NCBI RefSeq assembly: GCF_014205635.1
Contig: NZ_JACIIV010000017.1
Location: 29,988-93,987, forward strand
DNA length: 64,000 nt
Source: Polymorphobacter multimanifer
GTDB taxonomy: Bacteria > Pseudomonadota > Alphaproteobacteria > Sphingomonadales > Sphingomonadaceae
Reading direction: 5' to 3'
Position numbers and translations under genes: made by a program. The notes beneath the pieces were generated by a model. The model was not told the DNA's origin. It saw nothing but the letters and a program-made list of their open reading frames with translations, and did not search any database. The stretch's first letter is position 1; every line of letters begins with the position of its first letter. This document shows positions 1 to 9,554 of this stretch, piece after piece.

Positions 1-2
1 TT

Positions 3-692
3 TTTGCCCCCGACCTGACACTGACGCTCGACAGCCCGGCGACCTATGCGGCGCTCGACTTCTACCGCTCGATGCGCGAATTCTGCCCGCCGAGCGCCAG
101 CAGCTTCGGCTGGGCGGACAGCCTCAATGCCTTTGTTTCGGGTGCCACGGCGACGGGCATCTATGGCGGGCGGGTGCTGGTGAATGTGGCGCGGCAGAAC
201 CCGGCGATGGCGCGACAGCTGCTCTGCGTCCCCTACCCCGGCCAGACCGCAGCAACGCCGGCCTGGACCTTCAACGATTTTCCTTGCCTGTTCATCCCCA
301 AAGGCGCGAGCGAAATGGCGGCCACGCGCGCGCTCGCGGTCTCGCTCTACGAGCCCGAGGGTTATATCGGGCAGATGCTGGCTGCACCCGGCCATGTGCT
401 GCCGGTGCTGCGCGGGATCACCAACAGCCCGGACTATTCCGGCAATCCGATCACCACGATGTTTGCCAAGGAAATCGCCACGATGACGGCGGCGGCGGCG
501 GCGGGGCATAATCTGGGCTTCGAGAGCGCTGCACATGCGCCCAATGTGAAGGCGGGCGAGATCATCGCCAGCAACGCCATTGCCGAGATGGTGCAGCGGG
601 TGACGATTTCGGGCGAACCGGCGAAAGCCGCTGTGGCGCGGGCGACCGACCGCATCGCGGCCATCATGCGCGCCGGGACCGACCGCGGATGA
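3..692 (+). CDS. ABC transporter sugar-binding protein, C-terminal part (5' end outside window)
   Basis: The frame is open from base 3 and ends in TGA at 690-692, so only the last ~229 residues are present. The visible part resembles the C-terminal lobe of a family 1 extracellular solute-binding protein: an FVSG-T--GIYGG segment, then a proline/aromatic stretch ending in LFIPKGA, as in maltose- or glycerol-3-phosphate-type binding proteins. It would capture a carbohydrate in the periplasm and deliver it to the permease pair encoded next. The stop codon overlaps the start of the first permease, which supports one transcript. The assignment relies mainly on these neighbours. The ligand cannot be read from the sequence. 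Confidence 0.75.
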   Translation, partial: FAPDLTLTLDSPATYAALDFYRSMREFCPPSASSFGWADSLNAFVSGATATGIYGGRVLVNVARQNPAMARQLLCVPYPGQTAATPAWTFNDFPCLFIPKGASEMAATRALAVSLYEPEGYIGQMLAAPGHVLPVLRGITNSPDYSGNPITTMFAKEIATMTAAAAAGHNLGFESAAHAPNVKAGEIIASNAIAEMVQRVTISGEPAKAAVARATDRIAAIMRAGTDRG

Positions 693-1579
693 TGGCGGCG
701 ACCGCAAAGCTGCGCGGCGACGGCTGGCTGGGGCCGCTGCTGATCGCCCCGGTGGTAGTCGTGCTGGGGGCGGTGATCGGCTATCCGCTGTTCACCGCAC
801 TGGCGCTGTCGCTGTTCGAGGTCGACACGCCGACGCTGCGCGCCAGCTTTGCCGGCATCGGCAATTACGCCGAACTGCTCGGGCCGGGCGGGCGCTTCTG
901 GCCTGCACTCGGCGTGACTTTGGTGTGGACGGCGGCGACGCTGGCGCTGCAGGTCGTGCTCGGGGTGGCGATGGCGCTGCTGCTCAACCGTGACCTGTGG
1001 TTGCGCAGCCTGGCGCGCAGCCTCGTGCTGTTTCCCTATTTCGTGTCGACGGTGGTGGCGGTGCTGGTGTGGCGCTGGCTGTTCAACGACCTGTTCGGGC
1101 TCGCCAACCAGGGGCTGATGGCGCTGGGTGTGATCGAGGCGCCGATCGACTGGCTGGGGACGATGCCCAATGCGCTCTTGAGCGTGATCGTCGTGGGGGC
1201 GTGGAAGTTCTTTCCGTTCGTCGTGATCGCGGTGCTGGCGCGGCTGCAGACGATTCCGGAATCGCTCTACGACGCGGCGCGGCTCGACGGCGCCGGGGCC
1301 TGGGGGCGCTTTCGCGATGTGACGCTGCCGCAGATCGGCGAGGTGCTGGGCATCGTCGTGCTGCTGCGGGCGATCTGGGATTTCAAGGAATTCGACCTGA
1401 TTTACCTGCTGACCGGCGGCGGGCCGGTGGATGCCACGCGGACCCTGCCGCTGACCGTCTATCAGGAGGCCTTCGGGCTGAACCGGATGGGGATGGCGGC
1501 GGCCTATGCGGTGGCGATGATGATCGTGATGCTCGGGTTCTTCGTCGCCTATCGGCTCGCCGTGCGGGGAAGGTCGTGA
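689..1579 (+). CDS. Carbohydrate ABC transporter permease (MalF/UgpA type)
   Basis: This 296-residue inner-membrane protein has about six hydrophobic segments. The conserved cytoplasmic EAA loop lies near residues 190-215 (ESLYDAARLDGAGAWGRF...TLPQI), the site that docks on the ATPase. Length and order fit the first permease of a family 1 sugar importer. The ATG overlaps the stop of the binding-protein gene, and its own stop overlaps the GTG of the second permease, so translational coupling is likely. The family handles di/oligosaccharides, polyols or glycerol-3-phosphate; the substrate here is unknown. Confidence 0.9.
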   Translation: MMAATAKLRGDGWLGPLLIAPVVVVLGAVIGYPLFTALALSLFEVDTPTLRASFAGIGNYAELLGPGGRFWPALGVTLVWTAATLALQVVLGVAMALLLNRDLWLRSLARSLVLFPYFVSTVVAVLVWRWLFNDLFGLANQGLMALGVIEAPIDWLGTMPNALLSVIVVGAWKFFPFVVIAVLARLQTIPESLYDAARLDGAGAWGRFRDVTLPQIGEVLGIVVLLRAIWDFKEFDLIYLLTGGGPVDATRTLPLTVYQEAFGLNRMGMAAAYAVAMMIVMLGFFVAYRLAVRGRS

Positions 1580-2405
1580 AGGGCCGGCTCGCGCGCTGGG
1601 GCTGGAGCCTGTTTGCCTGGGGGCTGATCCTGCTGGTGGCCGCACCTCTGGTGTGGATGGTGGCGACATCGCTCAAGCCCGAGGACGAGGTGTTCTCGCT
1701 CGAACCGGCGTTGCTGCCCGAGGAACCGACGCTCGAACATTATGCAACGTTGCTGACCGAGACCGGCTTTGCCGGCTATTTCGCCAATTCGGCGACCATT
1801 GCCACCGCGACGACGGTGGTGGTGGTGGGGCTGGCGGTGCTGGGGGCCTTCAGCCTGGCGCGGTTTCGATACCGGGGGCGCGAGACGATCGCCTCGGCGG
1901 TGCTGCTTTGCTACATGCTGCCGTCGGTGGTGCTGATCATCCCGCTCTACCTGATGATGGTGAAGCTGGGGCTGGCCAACACCATCGCCAGCCTCGTCAT
2001 CGCCTATACGAGCTTTGCGCTGCCCTATGCGCTGTGGCTGCTGCGGACCTTCATGGCGGCGATTCCAGCCGAGATCGAGCAAGCGGCGCTGATCGACGGG
2101 GCGTCGCGGATGGGGGCGTTCTTCGATGTGCTGCTGCCGCAGGCGCTGCCGGGGATCATCTCGACGGCGCTGTTCACCTTCATCCTCGCGTGGAACGAGT
2201 ATCTGTTCGCGCTGGTGCTGGTGAACGCCGATGATGTGCGGCCGCTGACCACCGGCGTGATGACGATGCTGGTGAGCGGCTTCAACATCGAATGGTCGCT
2301 GCTGATGGCGGCATCGGTGATGATGAGCGTGCCGCTGATCATCATCCTGGCGTTTCTGCAGGGCTATCTGGTCAAGGGCTTCGGCGCCGGCGCGGTGAAG
2401 GGCTG

Positions 2406-2406
<1 letters not shown>
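1576..2406 (+). CDS. Carbohydrate ABC transporter permease (MalG/UgpE type)
   Basis: I start this 276-residue protein at GTG 1576, which overlaps the previous stop as GTGA. An open frame runs further upstream but only shadows the first permease. A first membrane segment is followed by VWMVATSLKPEDEVF, typical of MalG-like proteins, and the EAA loop (AEIEQAALIDGASRMGAFF) appears near residues 160-180. The C-terminus (VKGFGAGAVKG) matches the usual '-GLTAGAVKG' ending of this family. It pairs with the preceding permease to form the channel. The TGA shares a base with the ATG of the ATPase gene. Confidence 0.9.
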
Positions 2407-3480
<1,074 letters not shown>

Positions 3481-3500
<20 letters not shown>

Positions 3501-4428
3501 GAACGACTTCGACTGGCACGGCCCGATGCCGGCGGTGACCACGCCCTTCACCACCGCGGGCGGCGTGGACCATGATGCGCTGGCGGCGAACATCGACCGA
3601 CTGATGGGCGAGGGCGCCACCGGCGTGCTGGTGGGCGGCTGCACCGGCGAGTTCTGGGCGCTGACGCATGACGAGCGGGTGGCGCTGACGGCGGTGGCGC
3701 GCGAGGCGCTGGCGGCACGCGGCACGCTGATTGTGGCGACGGGGGCGGCGACGGCGGCGGAGACGATCGTGCTGACGCGCGCGGCGGAGCGCAATGGCGC
3801 CGATGTGGCCCTGGTGCTGCCGAGCTATTTCATTGCGCTGACGCCTGACGAGATCGTGGCGCATTACCGCGAGGTGGGGGCGGCCTGCGGGCTGCCGCTG
3901 ATGCTCTACAACATCCCGGGCAACGCGGGGAATGCACTGACGCCGGACATTCTCGATCGGCTCGCCGAGCTGCCGACGGTGGTGGCGCTGAAGGAGAGCA
4001 GCGGCGACTGGAACAACTTTTATGCCAGCCTGCTGCGCGTGGGCGACCGGTTGCGGGTGTTTTGCGGGCCATCGTCGCTGTTCGGCGTGCCGGCGATGCT
4101 GGCGGGCGCCGATGGCACGATCGACTGTTTTCCCAACATGTGGCGGCCAGGCGGGCTCGAGCTTTGCCATGCGGCGAAGCGCGGTGATCTGGAGGCAGCG
4201 CATGCGCTGCAGCGCACCGGGCAGCGGCTGACGAAGCTGTTCACCAGCGACGGGATGTCGCTCTATCCGGCGACCAAGGCGGCGATGGACCTGCTCGGGC
4301 TGCCCGGCGGGGGCCGGCCGCGGGGGCCGCTGCAACCGCTGACGAAGGCGCAGATGGCGCATCTCGAGCGGGGGCTGGCCGACCTCGGGTTCGGGGGCAG
4401 CGTGCCCGCCACTGCGATTTCGGCCTGA
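3481..4428 (+). CDS. DHDPS-family aldolase/lyase (dihydrodipicolinate synthase-like)
   Basis: A 315-residue TIM-barrel class I aldolase of the DapA/NanA/KDG-aldolase superfamily. It shows the GGCTGEFWAL substrate loop, a catalytic Tyr in MLYNIPG and the Schiff-base Lys in VALKESSGD. It probably cleaves or dehydrates a 2-keto sugar acid; housekeeping DapA is less likely given its place after a sugar importer and before two dehydrogenases. ATG codons at 3481, 3490 and 3493 are all possible starts and no ribosome-binding site decides between them. The reaction and substrate are inferred from context only. Confidence 0.85.
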
Positions 4429-4438
4429 GGAGAGGCAC

Positions 4439-5221
4439 ATGGACCTGCACATCAAGGGGCGTCACGCGCTGGTCTGCGGTGCCAGCAAGGGGCTGGGGCA
4501 TGCGGCGGCGGAGTCGCTGGCGCGCGAGGGGGTGAATTTGACACTGGTTTCGCGCGGGGCGGCACTGCTCGAGGATGTGGCGGCGCAGCTGCGGGCCGAG
4601 CATGGCGTGACGGTGGCGACGGTGGCGGCCGATATCACCACGGCGGAAGGCCGCGCGGCGATTCTGACGGCGTGTCCGGACCCCGACATCCTGGTCGCCA
4701 ACCCCGGGGTGCGGCAGACCCCAGAGAACTTCCGGACGCTGGACCGCGCCGGATGGGATGGCTGGATGGAAGCGCATTTCTTCGCGACGCTCGAGCTGAT
4801 CAACGCCGTGGTGCCGGGGATGTGCGAACGGCGTTTCGGGCGAATCGTCAATATCTCGGTGAGCTTCATCAAGTTTCCGCAGGTCAATTTCGGGCCAAGC
4901 CATGCGGCACGGCTGGCGCTGGCGGGGGCGATCGGCGCGATGGTGCGCGAGCTTGTGGCGCACAATGTCGTCATCAATTCGGTGCTGCCGGGGTTTTTCG
5001 ACACCGAGGCGCTGCAGACCAACCTCCATGGCCATGCCGCACGCGGCAACACCACCTATGAGGCGATTGTGGAGAACCGGCTGCAATCGACGCCGGCCGG
5101 GCGCTTTGCCGATCCGGCGGAGTGCGGGGACCTCATCGCCTATCTGTGCAGCGCGCAGAATGGCTATATGACCGGGCAGAACATCGTCAACGACGGCGGT
5201 GTGTACCAGGGGCTGTTCTGA
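4439..5221 (+). CDS. Short-chain dehydrogenase/reductase-like protein lacking the usual YxxxK
   Basis: This 260-residue Rossmann protein starts 10 bases after the aldolase, with a strong GAGGAG ribosome-binding site. Its cofactor motif is CGASKGLG (residues ~14-21), and the C-terminus (YMTGQNIVNDGGVYQGLF) is typical of SDR enzymes. Where classical SDRs have Ser...Tyr-x-x-x-Lys, this protein reads FGPSHAARLAL, so both the Tyr and the Lys are replaced. A subgroup of SDR-like proteins shares an SN/SH-x-x-R pattern at this point. It may use different chemistry or not be a conventional oxidoreductase. The position suggests processing of the imported sugar or sugar acid. Its stop shares a base with the next ATG. 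Confidence 0.85.
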   Translation: MDLHIKGRHALVCGASKGLGHAAAESLAREGVNLTLVSRGAALLEDVAAQLRAEHGVTVATVAADITTAEGRAAILTACPDPDILVANPGVRQTPENFRTLDRAGWDGWMEAHFFATLELINAVVPGMCERRFGRIVNISVSFIKFPQVNFGPSHAARLALAGAIGAMVRELVAHNVVINSVLPGFFDTEALQTNLHGHAARGNTTYEAIVENRLQSTPAGRFADPAECGDLIAYLCSAQNGYMTGQNIVNDGGVYQGLF

Positions 5222-5916
5222 TGCTGGCGGCGGCCGACCGGGTGGTGATGATCTCGGGGACCGGGCGGGGCATCGGCCGGGCGATCGCCGAGCGGCTTGA
5301 GGCCGAGGGTTTTCGGTTGTCGCTGGGCAACCGGCGGCCGGGGAGCGGTTTTCCGGGCGCCTTCCATCACCGGTTCGATGCCGAGGTGGCCGAGACCGCT
5401 TCGGCCTGGGTGGCGGCGACGGTGGCCGCATTCGGGCGGATCGACGCGCTCATCAACAATGCCGGGACGCTGACGCCGTTCACGCTGGCAACCGGCAGCG
5501 AAGCCGAGCTCGACCGGCACTGGGCGGTGAACGTCAAGGCGCCGCTGCGGCTGATCCGGGCCGCCATGCCGTATCTGGAGGCATCCGGGCGGGGGCGGAT
5601 CGTCACCATCGCGTCCACCGACGGCAAGCGCGTGCGACCGGGAAGCGCGCTGGCCTATGCGATGACCAAGCATGCCGTGGTGGCGCTGACGCATGCGGCG
5701 CGGCTGGAAGGCTGGGACAAGGGGGTGCGCGCGACCGCACTTTGCCCCGGGGCGGTCGATACCGATCTGATCGCCGACCTGCCCGGCGTGACGCCCAAGG
5801 CCGATCGCATGCAGCCCGCAACCGTGGCCGAGGCCGTGGCGTTCCTGCTGTCGCTGCCCAACACCGCCTCGGTGGCGGAGCTGGTGATGAACACGCGGAT
5901 GGAGCCGAGCCTCTAG
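5221..5916 (+). CDS. Short-chain dehydrogenase/reductase
   Basis: I use ATG 5221, immediately coupled to the previous stop, giving 231 residues. It is a classical SDR with SGTGRGIG near the N-terminus, an INNAG motif, Ser in TIASTDG and the complete catalytic YAMTK. It probably oxidises or reduces a hydroxyl/keto group with NAD(P). Unlike its neighbour it keeps the full catalytic set. It ends the operon, and its TAG overlaps the stop of the convergent LysR gene. Confidence 0.88.
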   Translation: MLAAADRVVMISGTGRGIGRAIAERLEAEGFRLSLGNRRPGSGFPGAFHHRFDAEVAETASAWVAATVAAFGRIDALINNAGTLTPFTLATGSEAELDRHWAVNVKAPLRLIRAAMPYLEASGRGRIVTIASTDGKRVRPGSALAYAMTKHAVVALTHAARLEGWDKGVRATALCPGAVDTDLIADLPGVTPKADRMQPATVAEAVAFLLSLPNTASVAELVMNTRMEPSL

Positions 5917-6863
5917 CCGGTCCGGGTTGCTGGCGAATCGAGTTCGAACAGTGCGCGGAAGCGACCCTGCAGGGTGGTGAGCATCCGCGCCGGCACGCCT
6001 TCGAGCTGGCGGCCGATGCGGTGGACGAGGGCGATGCGCTCCTCCTCTTCCTCGACGCCGATCAGCGGCAGCGCCACGAGCTCGCCGGCGCGGAGATCGT
6101 CGACGATGGCAATGTGCGGCAGCACGGTGATCGATTCGCCCTGCTTGACGATGGCGCGCATCGTGTGGATCGAATCGGTGGTGAGCGCCGGCTTCAGCCG
6201 CAGGTGCTGGCGGATTTCGGCGGCGGCGAGAACCTGCCGGATGCGGAAGCCGTTGGGCGGCAGGCACAGCGTATGCCGGGCGAGATCGGCCAGCGTGAGG
6301 CCCTGGCTGCGCGCGGCGGGATGATCGGGGGCGCAGACGGCGTGCAGCGGCTGCGCCATCGACACGCGGGTGCGCAGGCGCGGCTCGCCGGCCATGGTGA
6401 AGATGACCGCCATATGGGCCTCGTCGTTGATGACAAGGCGCGCGGCATCGGGCGTCGTGGCGGTGCGGATGGTGACCGAGACGCCGGGATGACGGTGCTG
6501 GAAATCGGCGATGAGCTGCATGAAGGCGCGGCACAGGAAGCCTTCGCCGACGGCGACTTCGACATGGCCGAGCTTGACCTCGAGAAGCTGCTGGATCTGC
6601 GCGAACAGATGCTCGCGGCTCGCCATCTGCGATTTGTAGTGCTCGTAGGTGAGCTGGCCGGCTTCGGTCAGCCGGATGGTGCGGCGGCCACGCTCGAAGA
6701 GCGGGATGCCGAGATCCTTTTCGAGCGTGGCGATCTGGCGGCTGACCGAGGACACGGCAACGCCGATGCGGTCGCTGGCGAGGCGCATCGATCCCAAGGT
6801 CGCGGTCTCGTAGAAATAGTGCAGGGCCGCATCGGTGATCACGCCAAATTCTCGCTCAAGCAA
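5913..6863 (-). CDS. LysR-family transcriptional regulator
   Basis: About 309-316 residues. A winged helix-turn-helix lies at the N-terminus (MRLASDRIGVAVSSVSRQ, then LEKDLGIPLFERG), followed by a periplasmic-binding-protein-like effector domain. The longest frame starts at TTG 6863; GTG 6842 (VITDAALHYFYE) is an equally good start and fits the usual LysR length better. It lies downstream of the minus-strand peptidase operon and tail-to-tail with the sugar operon, so either could be its target. The effector is unknown. Confidence 0.9.
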   Translation of the reverse strand: MLEREFGVITDAALHYFYETATLGSMRLASDRIGVAVSSVSRQIATLEKDLGIPLFERGRRTIRLTEAGQLTYEHYKSQMASREHLFAQIQQLLEVKLGHVEVAVGEGFLCRAFMQLIADFQHRHPGVSVTIRTATTPDAARLVINDEAHMAVIFTMAGEPRLRTRVSMAQPLHAVCAPDHPAARSQGLTLADLARHTLCLPPNGFRIRQVLAAAEIRQHLRLKPALTTDSIHTMRAIVKQGESITVLPHIAIVDDLRAGELVALPLIGVEEEEERIALVHRIGRQLEGVPARMLTTLQGRFRALFELDSPATRTG

Positions 6864-6867
6864 CCAA

Positions 6868-6889
6868 CCCGGGCGTCATGCGCCCCGGG
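6868..6889 (-). terminator. GC-rich hairpin between peptidase operon and LysR gene
   Basis: An 8-bp stem with one bulged C (CCCGGGCG at 6868-6875 against CGCCCCGGG at 6881-6889) encloses a 5-base loop. It lies after the M24 peptidase stop at 6924 and before the LysR start. There is no U-tract, so it may be a weak terminator or a processing/stability hairpin. Confidence 0.35.
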
Positions 6890-6923
6890 CGCGGGTTAGG
6901 CAATCTGCGCGAGGGTGAGAGGA

Positions 6924-8288
6924 TCAGGATGGCTCAGCCTCGATGAGGTGGAACTGCGTCTGCCGCCCGTCGATATAGGTGACGCGCTTGCCGTCGAAAA
7001 AGGCATCTTCCTCGCTCTTGAAATCGACCATCTGGCCGTCCCATTCGGGCACTGCCTGAGTGGCCTTGAGCTCGATCGACCAGGCGATGTTCGGGCGGAG
7101 CCGATATTCGCCGTGCGGCACGAAGGTCTGATTTTCCGATTGGCCGATGGCGCTGCCGGCGGCATGGCCGTGATAGCCGATGGGATGCGAATAGATGGTG
7201 GGGTCGAGGCCCTGGGCGATCGCCTTGGCGCGCGCCCGGGCGAGGACTTGATTGCCGGTGTCGCCGGTGCGCATCTCGCTCGTCACGGCATCCTGGACGG
7301 CATTGCTGGCGCGCAGCCCCGCCTTCAGCCCGGCCGGTGCGTCCTGCTCGCCGGGACGCAGCACATAGGCGACATGCTGGGTATCGGTGTTGAGCCCGAG
7401 ATAGCTGATGCCGAAATCGACGCGCAGCATGTCCCCGCGCTGGATGGGCTCGTCGGTTTCGCGCAAGATGCCGGGGACACCCTTGCGGGTGATCTCGACC
7501 GACGGCTGGAACCAGGAGCCGAGCCCGAGATCCGACACACGCTGGCGGTACCACCAGACCAGATCCTGGTTGGTGGTGGTGCCGGGCTTGACGACGGCGC
7601 CACTGAAGCCCTCCCCGATGATGGCATGGGCGATGCGGACGATCTGGCCATAGCGCGCCATCTCCGCGCGCGTTCGCGTCTCGAGCCAGCCGATGGCGAG
7701 CGGGAAGCCGGGGACGACGCTGGCGCGCTGTGCGGGCGTGAGCACCGCCATCAGCGCTTCGTGCTGGCTGTGGGTGAGGCCATCGGCGAAGGCGCTGTCT
7801 GGGGAGACATTGAGCGCGATGCGGCGCGGCGACCGCTCGGTGATGACCTCGGCGATGCGGCGCCACTGGTCGGGCTGCTTGTCCATGTCCCATCCCGGCG
7901 CGAACAGATCCCCCATGCCGTGCTTGTTCAAGACGAGCCGCTCGACGCGCTTGCCGCCGCCGGGATCGAAGAAGATCAGTACGGTGCGGCGCCGGGCGTG
8001 GAGCGAGGTGGCGTTGAGCATGGTCGCCATCACCGGGTCTTCGAGATATTCGCGCGCCACCAGCACCCACATGTCGATGCCGTGCTCGCGCATCAGCGCC
8101 GGGACGAGCGTGTCGAGGCGCTCGCGCAGCCAGAAATCCTGCAGCGCGGCGCGGTGGCGGAGCGGCAGGATGGCGGGGAGTGCGGGGCGCATCGAGGCTT
8201 CGGCCTGGTCGGCCGGCGGCAGGTCGGCGGCATTGGCCGGGGCGCAAGCCAGGGCGGCGGCGGCGGCGAGCAGGAGTTTCAAGGTCAT
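6924..8288 (-). CDS. Exported M24-family peptidase (Xaa-Pro aminopeptidase-like)
   Basis: Starting at ATG 8288 the protein is 454 residues with a clear Sec signal peptide (LLLAAAAALACAPANA). The pita-bread fold metal ligands are visible: Asp...Asp in VDFGISYLGLNTDTQ, His in GYHGHAAG, Glu in WSIELKA and a final Glu in SEEDAFF. It is probably a periplasmic metallopeptidase, perhaps acting on Xaa-Pro bonds. It closely resembles the first gene of this operon (15986-17362; both have an RE-G-DMW-VARE stretch), indicating duplication. ATG overlaps the upstream stop as ATGA. Confidence 0.85.
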   Translation of the reverse strand: MTLKLLLAAAAALACAPANAADLPPADQAEASMRPALPAILPLRHRAALQDFWLRERLDTLVPALMREHGIDMWVLVAREYLEDPVMATMLNATSLHARRRTVLIFFDPGGGKRVERLVLNKHGMGDLFAPGWDMDKQPDQWRRIAEVITERSPRRIALNVSPDSAFADGLTHSQHEALMAVLTPAQRASVVPGFPLAIGWLETRTRAEMARYGQIVRIAHAIIGEGFSGAVVKPGTTTNQDLVWWYRQRVSDLGLGSWFQPSVEITRKGVPGILRETDEPIQRGDMLRVDFGISYLGLNTDTQHVAYVLRPGEQDAPAGLKAGLRASNAVQDAVTSEMRTGDTGNQVLARARAKAIAQGLDPTIYSHPIGYHGHAAGSAIGQSENQTFVPHGEYRLRPNIAWSIELKATQAVPEWDGQMVDFKSEEDAFFDGKRVTYIDGRQTQFHLIEAEPS

Positions 8289-9535
8289 GAGAAAGGCTCG
8301 TCGAGGCTTTTGGGCGGGGTCGAGAACCAGCGGGGGCCGGTTTCGGTCATGTAGAAGCAATCCTCGATGCGCACGCCGTAGCTCCCCGGAACATAGAGCC
8401 CCGGCTCGTTGGAAAAGCACATGCCCGGTGCCAGCGGGGTGGCCTCGCCATGGACGAGGTTGACCGGCTCATGGACATCGAGACCGATGCCATGGCCGGT
8501 GCGGTGCGACAGCCCGGGCAGCTTGTAGCCGGGGCCATAGCCGAGCGGCTCGTAGACGGCGCGGACGGCATCATCGACGCGGCCGGCGGGCGTCCCGACG
8601 CGGGCTGCCGCCATGGCGGCCTCCTGGCCGAGGCGGACATGATCGAACAGCCGGCGCTGACTGGCATCGGGGCTGCCGAAGACGAGCGTGCGCGAGATAT
8701 CGGCATGATAGCCATCGACCGTGCAGCCGCAGTCCATCAGGATGACCGAGCCTTCGCGCACGGCCTGGCGCTCCTTCGAGCCATGGGGAAGCGCGCTGCC
8801 TTCGTTGAGCTGGACGCCGCCCGAGGGCGTCTGGCCGCCGAGCCGGGCGGTTTCGGTGGCCATGAGGAGGTAGACGTCGGGGCCCGACATGCCCTTCTCG
8901 ATCTTTGGCGCCATGGCGCGATAGGCAGCGATGGTGATGTCCGAGGCGCGCTGCATCAGCGCGATTTCGGCCGGGGACTTGATCATGCGGCAGGCGTTGA
9001 CCAGTGCTGCGCCCGAGCGGACACCAACGCCGGGGAGAGCGCGCTGCAGGCCATCGATGGCGAAGTGGCGGACGGTCTCCTCGATCGCGACGGGACGACC
9101 GGCCAGTTTGCGCTCGGTGAGCCATGCGGCGACCAGCGCATGCGGGTTTTCGTCTTCCTGCCAGACACGGACATCGCCGGGAACGGCAAGCATCTCGCGG
9201 ATCGATGGCTCCTCGAAGAAGGGGGTGACGACGCAGATCGGCCCCTCGGCGGGGATGAGGGCGGCGGTGAGCCGCTCGCTGCGCCACCAGTTGATGCCGG
9301 TGAAATAGCGGAGCGTCGAACCGGCTTCGACGAAAAGGGCACCGATGCCGCCCTGCTGCATCAGCGACTGGACCCTGGCCATGCGCGCCATGCGTTCGGC
9401 GGTGGTGATCGGCTCGGCGTTGGCGATGGGGCTGTTGGCGGGGATGCTGCCGATGCCGGCGCGGGCGGGAAGGCTTGCGAGGGCGGCGCCGGCGGCCCCG
9501 AAGGCAAGAAGCTGGCGGCGGTCGATTGCGGTCAT
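8285..9535 (-). CDS. Tat-exported M24-family peptidase (Xaa-Pro dipeptidase-like)
   Basis: ATG 9535 follows a GAGGAG ribosome-binding site and gives 416 residues. The N-terminus (DRRQLLAFGAAGAALASLPARA) carries a twin-arginine signal, so the folded metal enzyme is probably exported to the periplasm. Metal ligands are Asp in MDCGCTVDGYHADISR, His in HRTGHGIG, Glu in FSNEPG and Glu in RIEDCF, a complete M24 set. It belongs to a different M24 branch from the two Sec-exported paralogues in the operon. It probably hydrolyses dipeptides or Xaa-Pro peptides brought in by the TonB receptor. Confidence 0.88.
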   Translation of the reverse strand: MTAIDRRQLLAFGAAGAALASLPARAGIGSIPANSPIANAEPITTAERMARMARVQSLMQQGGIGALFVEAGSTLRYFTGINWWRSERLTAALIPAEGPICVVTPFFEEPSIREMLAVPGDVRVWQEDENPHALVAAWLTERKLAGRPVAIEETVRHFAIDGLQRALPGVGVRSGAALVNACRMIKSPAEIALMQRASDITIAAYRAMAPKIEKGMSGPDVYLLMATETARLGGQTPSGGVQLNEGSALPHGSKERQAVREGSVILMDCGCTVDGYHADISRTLVFGSPDASQRRLFDHVRLGQEAAMAAARVGTPAGRVDDAVRAVYEPLGYGPGYKLPGLSHRTGHGIGLDVHEPVNLVHGEATPLAPGMCFSNEPGLYVPGSYGVRIEDCFYMTETGPRWFSTPPKSLDEPFS

Positions 9536-9554
9536 GAGCGGGCTCCTCGCGGCC

